The position numbers and the translations under genes were made by a program. Shown in pieces: positions 1 to 10,182 of a stretch of 64,000 nt of DNA (within the stretch, counting starts at the first letter, position 1; each line of letters starts with the position of its first letter). The DNA comes from Synaphobranchus kaupii. Lineage: Eukaryota > Chordata > Actinopteri > Anguilliformes > Synaphobranchidae. The stretch covers positions 3,208,676 through 3,272,675 of the forward strand of contig JAINUF010000027.1 of assembly GCA_029718625.1 (NCBI GenBank), in the 5' to 3' direction. The notes beneath the pieces are model-generated. The model was not told where the DNA came from, did no database searches, and saw only the letters and a list, made by a program, of their open reading frames with translations.

Positions 1-4
1 TCGG

Positions 5-53
5 CTCTGTTGCCTCACTCTGTTTCTTCACTCTCTTCTCTCTTGTCCTTCGG
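5..53. repeat. 49-bp length-variant monomer (13-bp internal slip duplication)
   Basis: This is the first clean example of the commonest long variant. TGTTGCCTCACTC is followed directly by a diverged copy, TGTTTCTTCACTC, which adds 13 bp to the 36-bp unit. Read on the - strand it moves the arginine-rich frame into the EATEPKDKREES frame, giving the recurrent string KRVKKQSEATEP. It moves the EATEP frame into the TGA-containing frame, which is why many - strand open frames end in EESEETE. The variant recurs throughout the window, usually followed by a 36-bp unit starting ATCTGTTGCC. Confidence 0.9.
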
Positions 54-138
54 ATCTGTTGCCTCACTCTCCCCTCTCTTGTCCTTCGGCTCTGTTGCCT
101 CACTCTGTTTCTTCACTCTCTTCTCTCTTGTGCTTCAG

Positions 139-169
139 CTCTGTTGCCTCACTCTTTCTTGTCCTTTGG
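139..169. repeat. 31-bp length-variant monomer (5-bp deletion)
   Basis: This short unit reads CTCTGTTGCCTCACTC, then TTTCTTG, then TCCTTTGG. It lacks 5 bp of the CT tract. It normally follows a unit ending GCTTCAG or CCTTCAG and precedes a CTGTTTCTTCACTC unit. On the - strand it returns the arginine-rich frame to the EATEP frame (RTRKSEATE), so it compensates the 35-bp variant found just downstream on the + strand. Confidence 0.88.
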
Positions 170-205
170 CTCTGTTTCTTCACTCTCTTCTGTCTTGTCC
201 TTCGG

Positions 206-240
206 CTCTGTTTCTTCACTCTCCTCTCTCTTTCCTTTGG
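206..240. repeat. 35-bp length-variant monomer (1-bp deletion)
   Basis: The unit CTCTGTTTCTTCACTC, then TCCTCTCTCTT, then TCCTTTGG lacks the G that normally separates CTCTCTT from TCC. It shifts the - strand from the EATEPKDKREES frame to the arginine-rich frame (VPKERERRVKKQ). With the 31-bp unit at 139-169 the net change is -6 bp, so the - strand open frame survives the pair. The same pair recurs in most HOR copies between 0 and 44 kb. Confidence 0.85.
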
Positions 241-293
241 CACTGTTGTCACACTGTCCTCTCTCTTGTCCTTTGGCTCTGTTGCCTCACTCT

Positions 294-311
294 CATCTCT
301 CTTGACCTTTG
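294..311. repeat. Landmark cassette CATCTCTCTTGACCTTTG (first of 10 copies)
   Basis: This point-variant monomer marks one fixed position of the A-type HOR. Copies start at 294, 2518, 5974, 8358, 10125, 15530, 18549, 21233, 32104 and 36377. The differences between copies give HOR periods directly: 1,767 (8358 to 10125), 2,684 (18549 to 21233), 4,273 (32104 to 36377) and 15,144 (21233 to 36377). It is followed by TTCTTCCATCTCTTCTC and CTGGTCCTTTGGCTGTG. On the - strand it reads ETETKVKRDECEATEP, in frame with the main charged repeat. Confidence 0.9.
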
Positions 312-469
312 TTTCTGTTTCTTCCATCTGTTCTCTCTGGTCCTTTGGCTGTGTTGCCTCACTCTCCTCTCTCTTGTCCTTTGGCTCTGTTGCCTCACTC
401 TCCTCTCACTTGTCTTTCGACTCTGTTGCCTCACTCTGTTTCTTCACTCTCTTCTCTCTTGTCCTTCGG

Positions 470-503
470 CTCTTGCCTCACTCTCCTCCCTCTTGTCCTT
501 CGG
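470..503. repeat. 34-bp length-variant monomer (CTCTTGCC start)
   Basis: The unit begins CTCTTGCCTCACTC instead of CTCTGTTGCCTCACTC, a loss of 2 bp, and carries CCTCCCTCTTG. It sits between a 49-bp unit and a 46-bp unit in a recurrent order. Further copies are visible near 750, 2.69 kb, 2.97 kb, 6.15 kb and 10.3 kb, and in later modules. A sister variant CTATTGCC occurs in the 16.4, 22.3, 33.2, 35.1, 37.5 and 39.5 kb modules and shows which modules share recent ancestry. On the - strand it moves the EATEP frame into the closed frame. Confidence 0.85.
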
Positions 504-549
504 CTCTGTTGCCTCACTCTGTTTCTTTCTCTTCTCTCTTGTCCTTTGG
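504..549. repeat. 46-bp length-variant monomer (TGTTTCTTTCTC)
   Basis: The monomer is extended by 10 bp, with CTCTGTTTCTTTCTCTTC in place of the usual CTCTCCTC. It looks like a shortened derivative of the 49-bp variant: TTTCTTTCTC in place of TTTCTTCACTCTC. It regularly follows the 34-bp CTCTTGCC or CTATTGCC unit. The extra 10 bp changes reading frame on both strands. Confidence 0.82.
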
Positions 550-1073
550 CTCTGTTGCCTCACTCTCCTCTATCTTGTCCTTCGGCTCTGTTGCCTCACT
601 CTCTTCTCTCTCGTCCTTTGGCTCTGTTGACTCACTCTCCTCTCTCTTGTCCTTTGGCTCTGTTGCCTCACTCTCCTCTCACTTGTCTTTCGACACTGTT
701 GCCTCACTCTGTTTCTTCACTCTCTTCTTTCTTGTCCTTCGGCTCTTGCCTCACTCTCCTCCCTCTTGTCCTTCGGCTCTGTTGCCTCACTCTGTTTCTT
801 TCTCTTCTCTCTTGTCCTTCGGCTCTGTTGCCTCACTCTCCTCTATCTTGTCCTTCGGCTCTGTTGCCTCACTCTCTTCTCTCTCGTCCTTTGGCTCTGT
901 TGACTCACTCTCCTCTCTCTTTCCTTCGGCTCTGTTTCTTCACTCTCTTCCCTCTCGTCCTTTGGCTCTGTTGCCTCACTCTCCTCTCTCTTGTCCTTCG
1001 GCTCTGTTGCCTCACTCTCTTCTCTCTGGTCCTTTGGCACTGTTGCCTCACTCTCCTCTCTCTTGTCCTTCGG

Positions 1074-1110
1074 TTCTGTTGCCTCACTTCTCTTCTCTCT
1101 GGTCCTTTGG
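1074..1110. repeat. 37-bp length-variant monomer (CACTTCTCTTC)
   Basis: A unit of 37 bp in which TCACTC is replaced by TCACTTCTCTTCTC, a 1-bp gain. It precedes a CTCTCTGG unit and recurs near 3.45, 6.77, 8.53, 10.65 and 14.39 kb and in later modules. A further derivative shortened to CACTTCTCTTCTTGG is seen near 11.35, 16.73 and 19.41 kb. The unit breaks the - strand reading frame. Confidence 0.8.
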
Positions 1111-1411
1111 CTCTGTTGCCTCACTCTCCTCTCTCTTGTCCTTAGGCTCTGTTTCTTCACTCTCTTCTCTCTGGTCCTTTGGCTCTGTTGCCTCACTCTC
1201 CTCTCTCTTGTCCTTCGGCTCTGTTGCCTCACTCTCCTCTCTCTTGTCCTTCGGCTCTGTTGCCTCACTCTGTTTCTTCACTCTCTTCTCTCTTGTCCTT
1301 CGGATCTGTTGCCTCACTCTCCCCTCTCTTGTCCTTAGGCTCTGTTGCCTCACTCTCCTCTCTCTTGTCCTTCGGCTCTGTTGCCTCATTCTCCTCTCTC
1401 TTGTTCTTCGT

Positions 1412-1458
1412 CTCTGTTGCCTCACTGTTTCTTCACTCTCTTCTCTCTTGTCCTTCAG
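1412..1458. repeat. 47-bp length-variant monomer (CACTGTTTCTTC)
   Basis: This unit resembles the 49-bp slip variant but has lost two bases at the junction (TCACTGTTTCTTCACTC rather than TCACTCTGTTTCTTCACTC), for a net gain of 11 bp over 36. It follows a CATTCTCC unit carrying TTGTTCTTCG and ends CCTTCAG. Copies recur with the same neighbours near 1.99, 3.79, 7.10, 8.87, 11.81, 17.33 and 20.01 kb and in the 23-26 and 38-42 kb modules, so this unit order travels as a block. Confidence 0.82.
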
Positions 1459-4400
1459 CTCTGTTGCCTCACTCTTTCTTGTCCTTTGGCTCTGTTTCTT
1501 CACTCTCTTCTGTCTTGTCCTTCGGCTCTGTTTCTTCACTCTCCTCTCTCTTTCATTTGGCTCTGTTGTCTCACTGTCCTCTCTCTTGTCCTTTGGCTCT
1601 GTTGCCTCACTCTCCTCTCTCTTGTCCTTCGGCTCTGTTGCCTCACTTCTCTTCTCTCTGGTCCTTTGGCTCTGTTGCCTCACTCTCCTCTCTCTTGTCC
1701 TTTGGCTCTGTTTCTTCACTCTCTTCTGTCTTGTCCTTCGGCTCTGTTTCTTCACTCTCCTCTCTCTTCTCCTTAGGCTCTGTTGCCTCACTCTCCTCTC
1801 TCTTGTCCTTCGGCTCTGTTGCCTCACTCTGTTTCTTCACTCTCTTCTCTCTTGTCCTTCGGATCTGTTGCCTCACTCTCCCCTCTCTTGTCCTTAGGCT
1901 CTGTTGCCTCACTCTCCTCTCTCTTGTCCTTCGGCTCTGTTGCCTCATTCTCCTCTCTCTTGTTCTTCATCTCTGTTGCCTCACTGTTTCTTCACTCTCT
2001 TCTCTCTTGTCCTTCAGCTCTGTTGCCTCACTCTTTCTTGTCCTTTGGCTCTGTTTCTTCACTCTCTTCTGTCTTGTCCTTCGGCTCTGTTTCTTCACTC
2101 TCCTCTCTCTTTCATTTGGCTCTGTTGTCTCACTGTCCTCTCTCTTGTCCTTTGGCTCTGTTGCCTCACTCTCCTCTCTCTTGTCCTTCGGCTCTGTTGC
2201 CTCACTCTGTTTCTTCACTCTCTTCTGTCTTGTCCTTTGGCTCTGTTGCCTCACTCTTTCTTGTCCTTTGGCTCTGTTTCTTCACTCTCTTCTGTCTTGT
2301 CCTTCGGCTCTGTTTCTTCACTCTCCTCTCTCTTGTCCTTAGGCTCTGTTGCCTCACTCTCCTCTCTCTTGTCCTTCGGCTCTGTTGCCTCATTCTCCTC
2401 TCTCTTGTCCTTCGGCTCTGTTGCCTCACTCTGTTTCTTCACTCTCTTCTCTCTTGTACTTCGGATCTGTTGCCTCACTCTCCCCTCTCTTGTCCTTCGG
2501 CTCTGTTGCCTCACACTCATCTCTCTTGACCTTTGTTTCTGTTTCTTCCATCTCTTCTCTCTGGTCCTTTGGCTGTGTTGCCTCACTCTCCTCTCTCTTG
2601 TCCTTTGGCTCTGTTGCCTCACTCTCCTCTCACTTGTCTTTCGACTCTGTTGCCTCACTCTGTTTCTTCACTCTCTTCTCTCTTGTCCTTCGGCTCTTGC
2701 CTCACTCTCCTCCCTCTTGTCCTTCGGCTCTGTTGCCTCACTCTGTTTCTTTCTCTTCTCTCTTGTCCTTTGGCTCTGTTGCCTCACTCTCCTCTATCTT
2801 GTCCTTCGGCTCTGTTGCCTCACTCTCTTCTCTCTCGTCCTTTGGCTCTGTTGACTCACTCTCCTCTCTCTTGTCCTTTGGCTCTGTTGCCTCACTCTCC
2901 TCTCACTTGTCTTTCGACACTGTTGCCTCACTCTGTTTCTTCACTCTCTTCTCTCTTGTCCTTCGGCTCTTGCCTCACTCTCCTCCCTCTTGTCCTTCGG
3001 CTCTGTTGCCTCACTCTGTTTCTTCACTCTCTTCTGTCTTGTCCTTTGGCTCTGTTGCCTCACTCTTTCTTGTCCTTTGGCTCTGTTTCTTCACTCTCTT
3101 CTGTCTTGTCCTTCGGCTCTGTTTCTTCACTCTCCTCTCTCTTGTCCTTAGGCTCTGTTGCCTCACTCTCCTCTCTCTTGTCCTTCGGCTCTGTTGCCTC
3201 ACTCTCCTCTATCTTGTCCTTCGGCTCTGTTGCCTCACTCTCTTCTCTCTCGTCCTTTGGCTCTGTTGACTCACTCTCATCTCTCTTTCCTTCGGCTCTG
3301 TTTCTTCACTCTCTTCCCTCTCGTCCTTTGGCTCTGTTGCCTCACTCTCCTCTCTCTTGTCCTTCGGCTCTGTTGCCTCACTCTCTTCTCTCTGGTCCTT
3401 TGGCTCTGTTGCCTCACTCTCCTCTCTCTTGTCCTTCGGCTCTGTTGCCTCACTTCTCTTCTCTCTGGTCCTTTGGCTCTGTTGCCTCACTCTCCTCTCT
3501 CTTGTCCTTAGGCTCTGTTTCTTCACTCTCTTCTCTCTGGTCCTTTGGCTCTGTTGCCTCACTCTCCTCTCTCTTGTCCTTCGGCTCTGTTGCCTCACTC
3601 TCCTCTCTCTTGTCCTTCGGCTCTGTTGCCTCACTCTGTTTCTTCACTCTCTTCTCTCTTGTCCTTCGGATCTGTTGCCTCACTCTCCCCTCTCTTGTCC
3701 TTAGGCTCTGTTGCCTCACTCTCCTCTCTCTTGTCCTTCGGCTCTGTTGCCTCATTCTCCTCTCTCTTGTTCTTCGGCTCTGTTGCCTCACTGTTTCTTC
3801 ACTCTCTTCTCTCTTGTCCTTCAGCTCTCTTGCCTCACTCTTTCTTGTCCTTTGACTCTGTTTCTTCACTCTCTTCTGTCTTGTCCTTCGGCTCTGTTTC
3901 TTCACTCTCCTCTCTCTTTCATTTGGCTCTGTTGTCTCACTGTCCTCTCTCTTGTCCTTTGGCTCTGTTGCCTCACTCTCCTCTCTCTTGTCCTTCGGCT
4001 CTGTTGCCTCACTCTGTTTCTTCACTCTCTTCTGTCTTGTCCTTTGGCTCTGTTGCCTCACTCTCCTCTCTTTTGTCCTTCGGCTCTGTTGCCTCACCCT
4101 GTTTCTTCACTCTCTTCTCTCTTGTCCTTCGGATCTGTTGCCTCACTCTCCCCTCTCTTGTCCTTCGGCTCTGTTGCCTCACTCTGTTTCTTCACTCTCT
4201 TCTCTCTTGTGCTTCAGCTCTGTTGCCTCACTCTTTCTTGTCCTTTGGCTCTGTTTCTTCACTCTCTTCTGTCTTCTCCTTCGGCTCTGTTTCTTCACTC
4301 TCCTCTCTCTTTCCTTTGGCACTGTTGTCACACTGTCCTCTCTCTTGTCCTTTGGCTCTGTTGCCTCACTCTCCTCTCTCTTGTCCTTCGGCTCTGTTGC

Positions 4401-6648
4401 CTCACTCTCTTCTCTCTGGTCCTTTGGCTCTGTTGCCTCACTCTCCTCTCTCTTGTCCTTCGGCTCTGTTGCCTCACTCTCCTCTCTCTTGTCCTTCGGC
4501 TCTGTTGCCTCACTCTCCTCTCTCTTGTCCTTAGGCTCTGTTGCCTCACTCTCTTCTCTCTTGTCCTTCGGCTCTGTTGCCTCACTCTCCTCTCTCTTGT
4601 CCTTCGGTTCTGTTGCCTCACTCTCCTCTCTCTTGTCCTTAGGCTCTGTTCCCTCACTCTCCTCTCTCTTGTCCTTCGGCTCTGTTGCCTCACTCTCCTC
4701 TCTCTTGTCCTTCGGTTCTGTTGCCTCACTCTCCTCTCTCTTGTCCTTAGGCTCTGTTCCCTCACTCTCTTCTCTCTTGTCCTTCAGCTCTGTTGCCTCA
4801 CTCTTTCTTGTCCATTGGCTCTGTTTCTTCACTCTCTTCTGTCTTGTCCTTCGGCTCTGTTTCTTCACTCTCCTCTCTCTTTCATTTGGCTCTGTTGTCT
4901 CACTGTCCTCTCTCTTGTCCTTTGGCTCTGTTGCCTCACTCTCCTCTCTCTTGTCCTTCGGCTCTGTTGCCTCACTCTGTTTCTTCACTCTCTTCTGTCT
5001 TGTCCTTTGGCTCTGTTGCCTCACTCTTTCTTGTCCTTTGGCTCTGTTTCTTCACTCTCTTCTGTCTTGTCCTTCGGCTCTGTTTCTTCACTCTCCTCTC
5101 TCTTGTCCTTAGGCTCTGTTGCCTCACTCTCCTCTCTCTTGTCCTTCGGCTCTGTTGCCTCATTCTCCTCTCTCTTGTCCTTCGGCTCTGTTGCCTCACT
5201 CTGTTTCTTCACTCTCTTCTCTCTTGTCCTTCGGATCTGTTGCCTCACTCTCCCCTCTCTTGTCCTTCGGCTCTGTTGCCTCACTCTGTTTCTTCACTCT
5301 CTTCTCTCTTGTGCTTCAGCTCTGTTGCCTCACTCTTTCTTGTCCTTTGGCTCTGTTTCTTCACTCTCTTCTGTCTTGTCCTTCGGCTCTGTTTCTTCAC
5401 TCTCCTCTCTCTTTCCTTTGGCACTGTTGTCACACTGTCCTCTCTCTTGTCCTTTGGCTCTGTTGCCTCACTCTCCTCTCTCTTGTCCTTCGGCTCTGTT
5501 GCCTCACTCTCTTCTCTCTGGTCCTTTGGCTCTGTTGCCTCACTCTCCTCTCTCTTGTCCTTCGGCTCTGTTGCCTCACTCTCCTCTCTCTTGTCCTTCG
5601 GCTCTGTTGCCTCACTCTCCTCTCTCTTGTCCTTAGGCTCTGTTGCCTCACTCTCTTCTCTCTTGTCCTTCGGCTCTGTTGCCTCACTCTCCTCTCTCTT
5701 GTCCTTCGGTTCTGTTGCCTCACTCTCCTCTCTCTTGTCCTTAGGCTCTGTTCCCTCACTCTCCTCTCTCTTGTCCTTCGGCTCTGTTGCCTCACTCTCC
5801 TCTCTCTTGTCCTTCGGCTCTGTTGCCTCACTCTTTCTTGTCCTTTGGCTCTGTTTCTTCACTCTCTTCTGTCTTGTCCTTTGGCTCTGTTGCCTCGATC
5901 TCCTCTCTCTTGTCCCTTGGCTCTGTTGCCTCAATCTCTTCTCTCTTGTCCTTTGGCTCTGTTGCCTCACACTCATCTCTCTTGACCTTTGTTTCTGTTT
6001 CTTCCATCTCTTCTCTCTGGTCCTTTGGCTGTGTTGCCTCACTCTCTTCTCTCTCGTCCTTTGGCTCTGTTGCCTCACTCTCCTCTCACTTGTCTTTCGA
6101 CTCTGTTGCTTCACTCTGTTTCTTCACTCTCTTCTCTCTTGTCCTTCGGCTCTTGCCTCACTCTCCTCCCTCTTGTCCTTCGGCTCTGTTGCCTCACTCT
6201 GTTTCTTTCTCTTCTCTCTTGTCCTTTGGCTCTGTTGCCTCACTCTCCTCTATCTTGTCCTTCGGCTCTGTTGCCTCACTCTCTTCTCTCTCGTCCTTTG
6301 GCTCTGTTGACTCACTCTCCTCTCTCTTGTCCTTTGGCTCTGTTGCCTCACTCTCCTCTCACTTGTCTTTCGACACTGTTGCCTCACTCTGTTTCTTCAC
6401 TCTCTTCTCTCTTGTCCTTCGGCTCTTGCCTCACTCTCCTCCCTCTTGTCCTTCGGCTCTGTTGCCTCACTCTGTTTCTTTCTCTTCTCTCTTGTCCTTC
6501 GGCTCTGTTGCCTCACTCTCCTCTATCTTGTCCTTCGGCTCTGTTGCCTCACTCTCTTCTCTCTCGTCCTTTGGCTCTGTTGACTCACTCTCCTCTCTCT
6601 TTCCTTCGGCTCTGTTTCTTCACTCTCTTCCCTCTCGTCCTTTGGCTC

Positions 6649-8415
6649 TGTTGCCTCACTCTCCTCTCTCTTGTCCTTCGGCTCTGTTGCCTCACTCTCT
6701 TCTCTCTGGTCCTTTGGCTCTGTTGCCTCACTCTCCTCTCTCTTGTCCTTCGGCTCTGTTGCCTCACTTCTCTTCTCTCTGGTCCTTTGGCTCTGTTGCC
6801 TCACTCTCCTCTCTCTTGTCCTTAGGCTCTGTTTCTTCACTCTCTTCTCTCTGGTCCTTTGGCTCTGTTGCCTCACTCTCCTCTCTCTTGTCCTTCGGCT
6901 CTGTTGCCTCACTCTCCTCTCTCTTGTCCTTCGGCTCTGTTGCCTCACTCTGTTTCTTCACTCTCTTCTCTCTTGTCCTTCGGATCTGTTGCCTCACTCT
7001 CCCCTCTCTTGTCCTTAGGCTCTGTTGCCTCACTCTCCTCTCTCTTGTCCTTCGGCTCTGTTGCCTCATTCTCCTCTCTCTTGTTCTTCGGCTCTGTTGC
7101 CTCACTGTTTCTTCACTCTCTTCTCTCTTGTCCTTCAGCTCTGTTGCCTCACTCTTTCTTGTCCTTTGGCTCTGTTTCTTCACTCTCTTCTGTCTTGTCC
7201 TTCGGCTCTGTTTATTCACTCTCCTCTCTCTTTCATTTGGCTCTGTTGTCTCACTGTCCTCTCTCTTGTCCTTTGGCTCTGTTGCCTCACTCTCCTCTCT
7301 CTTGTCCTTAGGCTCTGTTTCTTCACTCTCTTCTCTCTGGTCCTTTGGCTCTGTTGCCTCACTCTCCTCTCTCTTGTCCTTCGGCTCTGTTGCCTCACTC
7401 TCCTCTCTCTTGTCCTTCGGCTCTGTTGCCTCACTCTGTTTCTTCACTCTCTTCTCTCTTGTGCTTCGGATCTGTTGCCTCACTCTCCCCTCTCTTGTCC
7501 TTCGGCTCTGTTGCCTCACTCTGTTTCTTCACTCTCTTCTCTCTTGTGCTTCAGCTCTGTTGCCTCACTCTTTCTTGTCCTTTGGCTCTGTTTCTTCACT
7601 CTCTTCTGTCTTGTCCTTCGGCTCTGTTTCTTCACTCTCCTCTCTCTTTCCTTTGGCTTTGTTGTCTCACTGTCCTCTCTCTTGTTTTTTGGCTCTGTTG
7701 CCTCACTCTCCTCTCTCTTGTCCTTCGGCTCTGTTGCCTCACTCTCTTCTCTCTGGTCCTTTGGCTCTGTTGCCTCACTCTCCTCTCTCTTGTCCTTCGG
7801 CTCTGTTGCCTCACTCTCCTCTCTCTTGTCCTTCGGCTCTGTTGCCTCACTCTCCTCTCTCTTGTCCTTAGGCTCTGTTTCTTCACTCTCTTCTCTCTGG
7901 TCCTTTGGCTCTGTTGCCTCACTCTCCTCTCTCTTGTCCTTCGGCTCTGTTGCCTCACTCTCCTCTCTCTTGTCCTTCGGCTCTGTTGCCTCACTCTCCT
8001 CTCTCTTGTCCTTCGACTCTGTTGCCTCACTCTCTTCTCTCTTGTCCTTCGGCTCTGTTGCCTCACTCTCCTCTCTCTTGTCCTTCGGTTCTGTTGCCTC
8101 ACTCTCCTCTCTCTTGTCCTTAGGCTCTGTTCCCTCACTCTCCTCTCTCTTGTCCTTCGGCTCTGTTGCCTCACTCTCCTCTCTCTTGTCCTTCGGCTCT
8201 GTTGCCTCACTCTCCTCTCTCTTGTCCTTCGGCTCTGTTGCCTCACTCTCCTCTCTCTTGTCCTTTGGCTCTGTTGCCTCAATCTCCTCTCTCTTGTCCT
8301 TTGGCTCTGTTGCCTCAATCTCTTCTCTCTTGTCCTTTGGCTCTGTTGCCTCACACTCATCTCTCTTGACCTTTGTCTCTGTTTCTTCCATCTCTTCTCT
8401 CTGGTCCTTTGGCTG
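6649..8415. repeat. 1,767-bp tandem duplication, copy 1
   Basis: Positions 6649-8445 match 8416-10212 at a constant offset of 1,767, with no difference noticed by eye. Private variants are shared: TTTATTCACTCTCC near 7212 and 8979, CTTGTTTTTTGG near 7684 and 9451, and GGCTTTGTTGTC. The match breaks on the left at 6648/8415 (CTCTG versus CTGTG) and on the right at 8446/10213 (TTCGG versus TTTGG). It contains the GACC landmark at 8358 and a long run of plain 36-bp units (7.7-8.3 kb). Confidence 0.88.
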
Positions 8416-8715
8416 TGTTGCCTCACTCTCCTCTCTCTTGTCCTTCGGCTCTGTTGCCTCACTCTCTTCTCTCTGGTCCTTTGGCTCTGTTGCCTCACTC
8501 TCCTCTCTCTTGTCCTTCGGCTCTGTTGCCTCACTTCTCTTCTCTCTGGTCCTTTGGCTCTGTTGCCTCACTCTCCTCTCTCTTGTCCTTAGGCTCTGTT
8601 TCTTCACTCTCTTCTCTCTGGTCCTTTGGCTCTGTTGCCTCACTCTCCTCTCTCTTGTCCTTCGGCTCTGTTGCCTCACTCTCCTCTCTCTTGTCCTTCG
8701 GCTCTGTTGCCTCAC
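7516..8715 (-). other. - strand EATEPKDKREES open frame (399 codons); not called a gene
   Basis: It spans the junction between the two 1,767-bp copies. It includes the ETETKVKRDEC cassette of the GACC landmark followed by EATEPKDKREEI units. The equivalent region in the second copy (9283-10158) is open for only 291 codons, because its 5' flank differs. The frame length here is therefore set by the duplication junction rather than by conservation. Confidence 0.76.
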
Positions 8716-10182
8716 TCTGTTTCTTCACTCTCTTCTCTCTTGTCCTTCGGATCTGTTGCCTCACTCTCCCCTCTCTTGTCCTTAGGCTCTGTTGCCTCAC
8801 TCTCCTCTCTCTTGTCCTTCGGCTCTGTTGCCTCATTCTCCTCTCTCTTGTTCTTCGGCTCTGTTGCCTCACTGTTTCTTCACTCTCTTCTCTCTTGTCC
8901 TTCAGCTCTGTTGCCTCACTCTTTCTTGTCCTTTGGCTCTGTTTCTTCACTCTCTTCTGTCTTGTCCTTCGGCTCTGTTTATTCACTCTCCTCTCTCTTT
9001 CATTTGGCTCTGTTGTCTCACTGTCCTCTCTCTTGTCCTTTGGCTCTGTTGCCTCACTCTCCTCTCTCTTGTCCTTAGGCTCTGTTTCTTCACTCTCTTC
9101 TCTCTGGTCCTTTGGCTCTGTTGCCTCACTCTCCTCTCTCTTGTCCTTCGGCTCTGTTGCCTCACTCTCCTCTCTCTTGTCCTTCGGCTCTGTTGCCTCA
9201 CTCTGTTTCTTCACTCTCTTCTCTCTTGTGCTTCGGATCTGTTGCCTCACTCTCCCCTCTCTTGTCCTTCGGCTCTGTTGCCTCACTCTGTTTCTTCACT
9301 CTCTTCTCTCTTGTGCTTCAGCTCTGTTGCCTCACTCTTTCTTGTCCTTTGGCTCTGTTTCTTCACTCTCTTCTGTCTTGTCCTTCGGCTCTGTTTCTTC
9401 ACTCTCCTCTCTCTTTCCTTTGGCTTTGTTGTCTCACTGTCCTCTCTCTTGTTTTTTGGCTCTGTTGCCTCACTCTCCTCTCTCTTGTCCTTCGGCTCTG
9501 TTGCCTCACTCTCTTCTCTCTGGTCCTTTGGCTCTGTTGCCTCACTCTCCTCTCTCTTGTCCTTCGGCTCTGTTGCCTCACTCTCCTCTCTCTTGTCCTT
9601 CGGCTCTGTTGCCTCACTCTCCTCTCTCTTGTCCTTAGGCTCTGTTTCTTCACTCTCTTCTCTCTGGTCCTTTGGCTCTGTTGCCTCACTCTCCTCTCTC
9701 TTGTCCTTCGGCTCTGTTGCCTCACTCTCCTCTCTCTTGTCCTTCGGCTCTGTTGCCTCACTCTCCTCTCTCTTGTCCTTCGACTCTGTTGCCTCACTCT
9801 CTTCTCTCTTGTCCTTCGGCTCTGTTGCCTCACTCTCCTCTCTCTTGTCCTTCGGTTCTGTTGCCTCACTCTCCTCTCTCTTGTCCTTAGGCTCTGTTCC
9901 CTCACTCTCCTCTCTCTTGTCCTTCGGCTCTGTTGCCTCACTCTCCTCTCTCTTGTCCTTCGGCTCTGTTGCCTCACTCTCCTCTCTCTTGTCCTTCGGC
10001 TCTGTTGCCTCACTCTCCTCTCTCTTGTCCTTTGGCTCTGTTGCCTCAATCTCCTCTCTCTTGTCCTTTGGCTCTGTTGCCTCAATCTCTTCTCTCTTGT
10101 CCTTTGGCTCTGTTGCCTCACACTCATCTCTCTTGACCTTTGTCTCTGTTTCTTCCATCTCTTCTCTCTGGTCCTTTGGCTG
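8416..10182. repeat. 1,767-bp tandem duplication, copy 2
   Basis: Second copy of the preceding block; the match runs about 30 bp further, to 10212. The near-identity implies a recent unequal exchange or an assembly duplication. Its right flank returns to the CTCTCACTTGTCTTTCG monomers that follow the GACC landmark in other A-type modules. This fits an insertion of one extra copy inside an otherwise normal module. Confidence 0.88.

Larger units (their letters stand above)
1..6648. repeat. A-type HOR region, irregular modules
   Basis: Modules here contain the ordered set 49-bp, ATCTG 36-bp, 49-bp (GTGCTTCAG), 31-bp, CTGTCTTG, 35-bp, runs of plain 36-bp units, the GACC landmark, 34-bp and 46-bp. 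Landmark copies sit at 294, 2518 and 5974, so spacing is irregular (2,224 and 3,456). Sequence near 309-800 matches 2533-3020 at offset 2,224. Sequence near 4.18-4.76 kb matches 5.28-5.86 kb at offset 1,102. Sequence near 3.2-3.6 kb matches 6.52-6.95 kb at offset 3,314. The spacing changes come from whole-monomer gains and losses. No gene or non-repeat segment is present. Confidence 0.8.

Noticed and set aside
1300..1400. Telomeric repeat (TTAGG, as in insects) from CCTTAGG monomers
   Set aside because: TTAGG occurs singly inside 36-bp units as one allele of TTCGG/TTTGG/TTAGG. It is never in tandem TTAGG runs.
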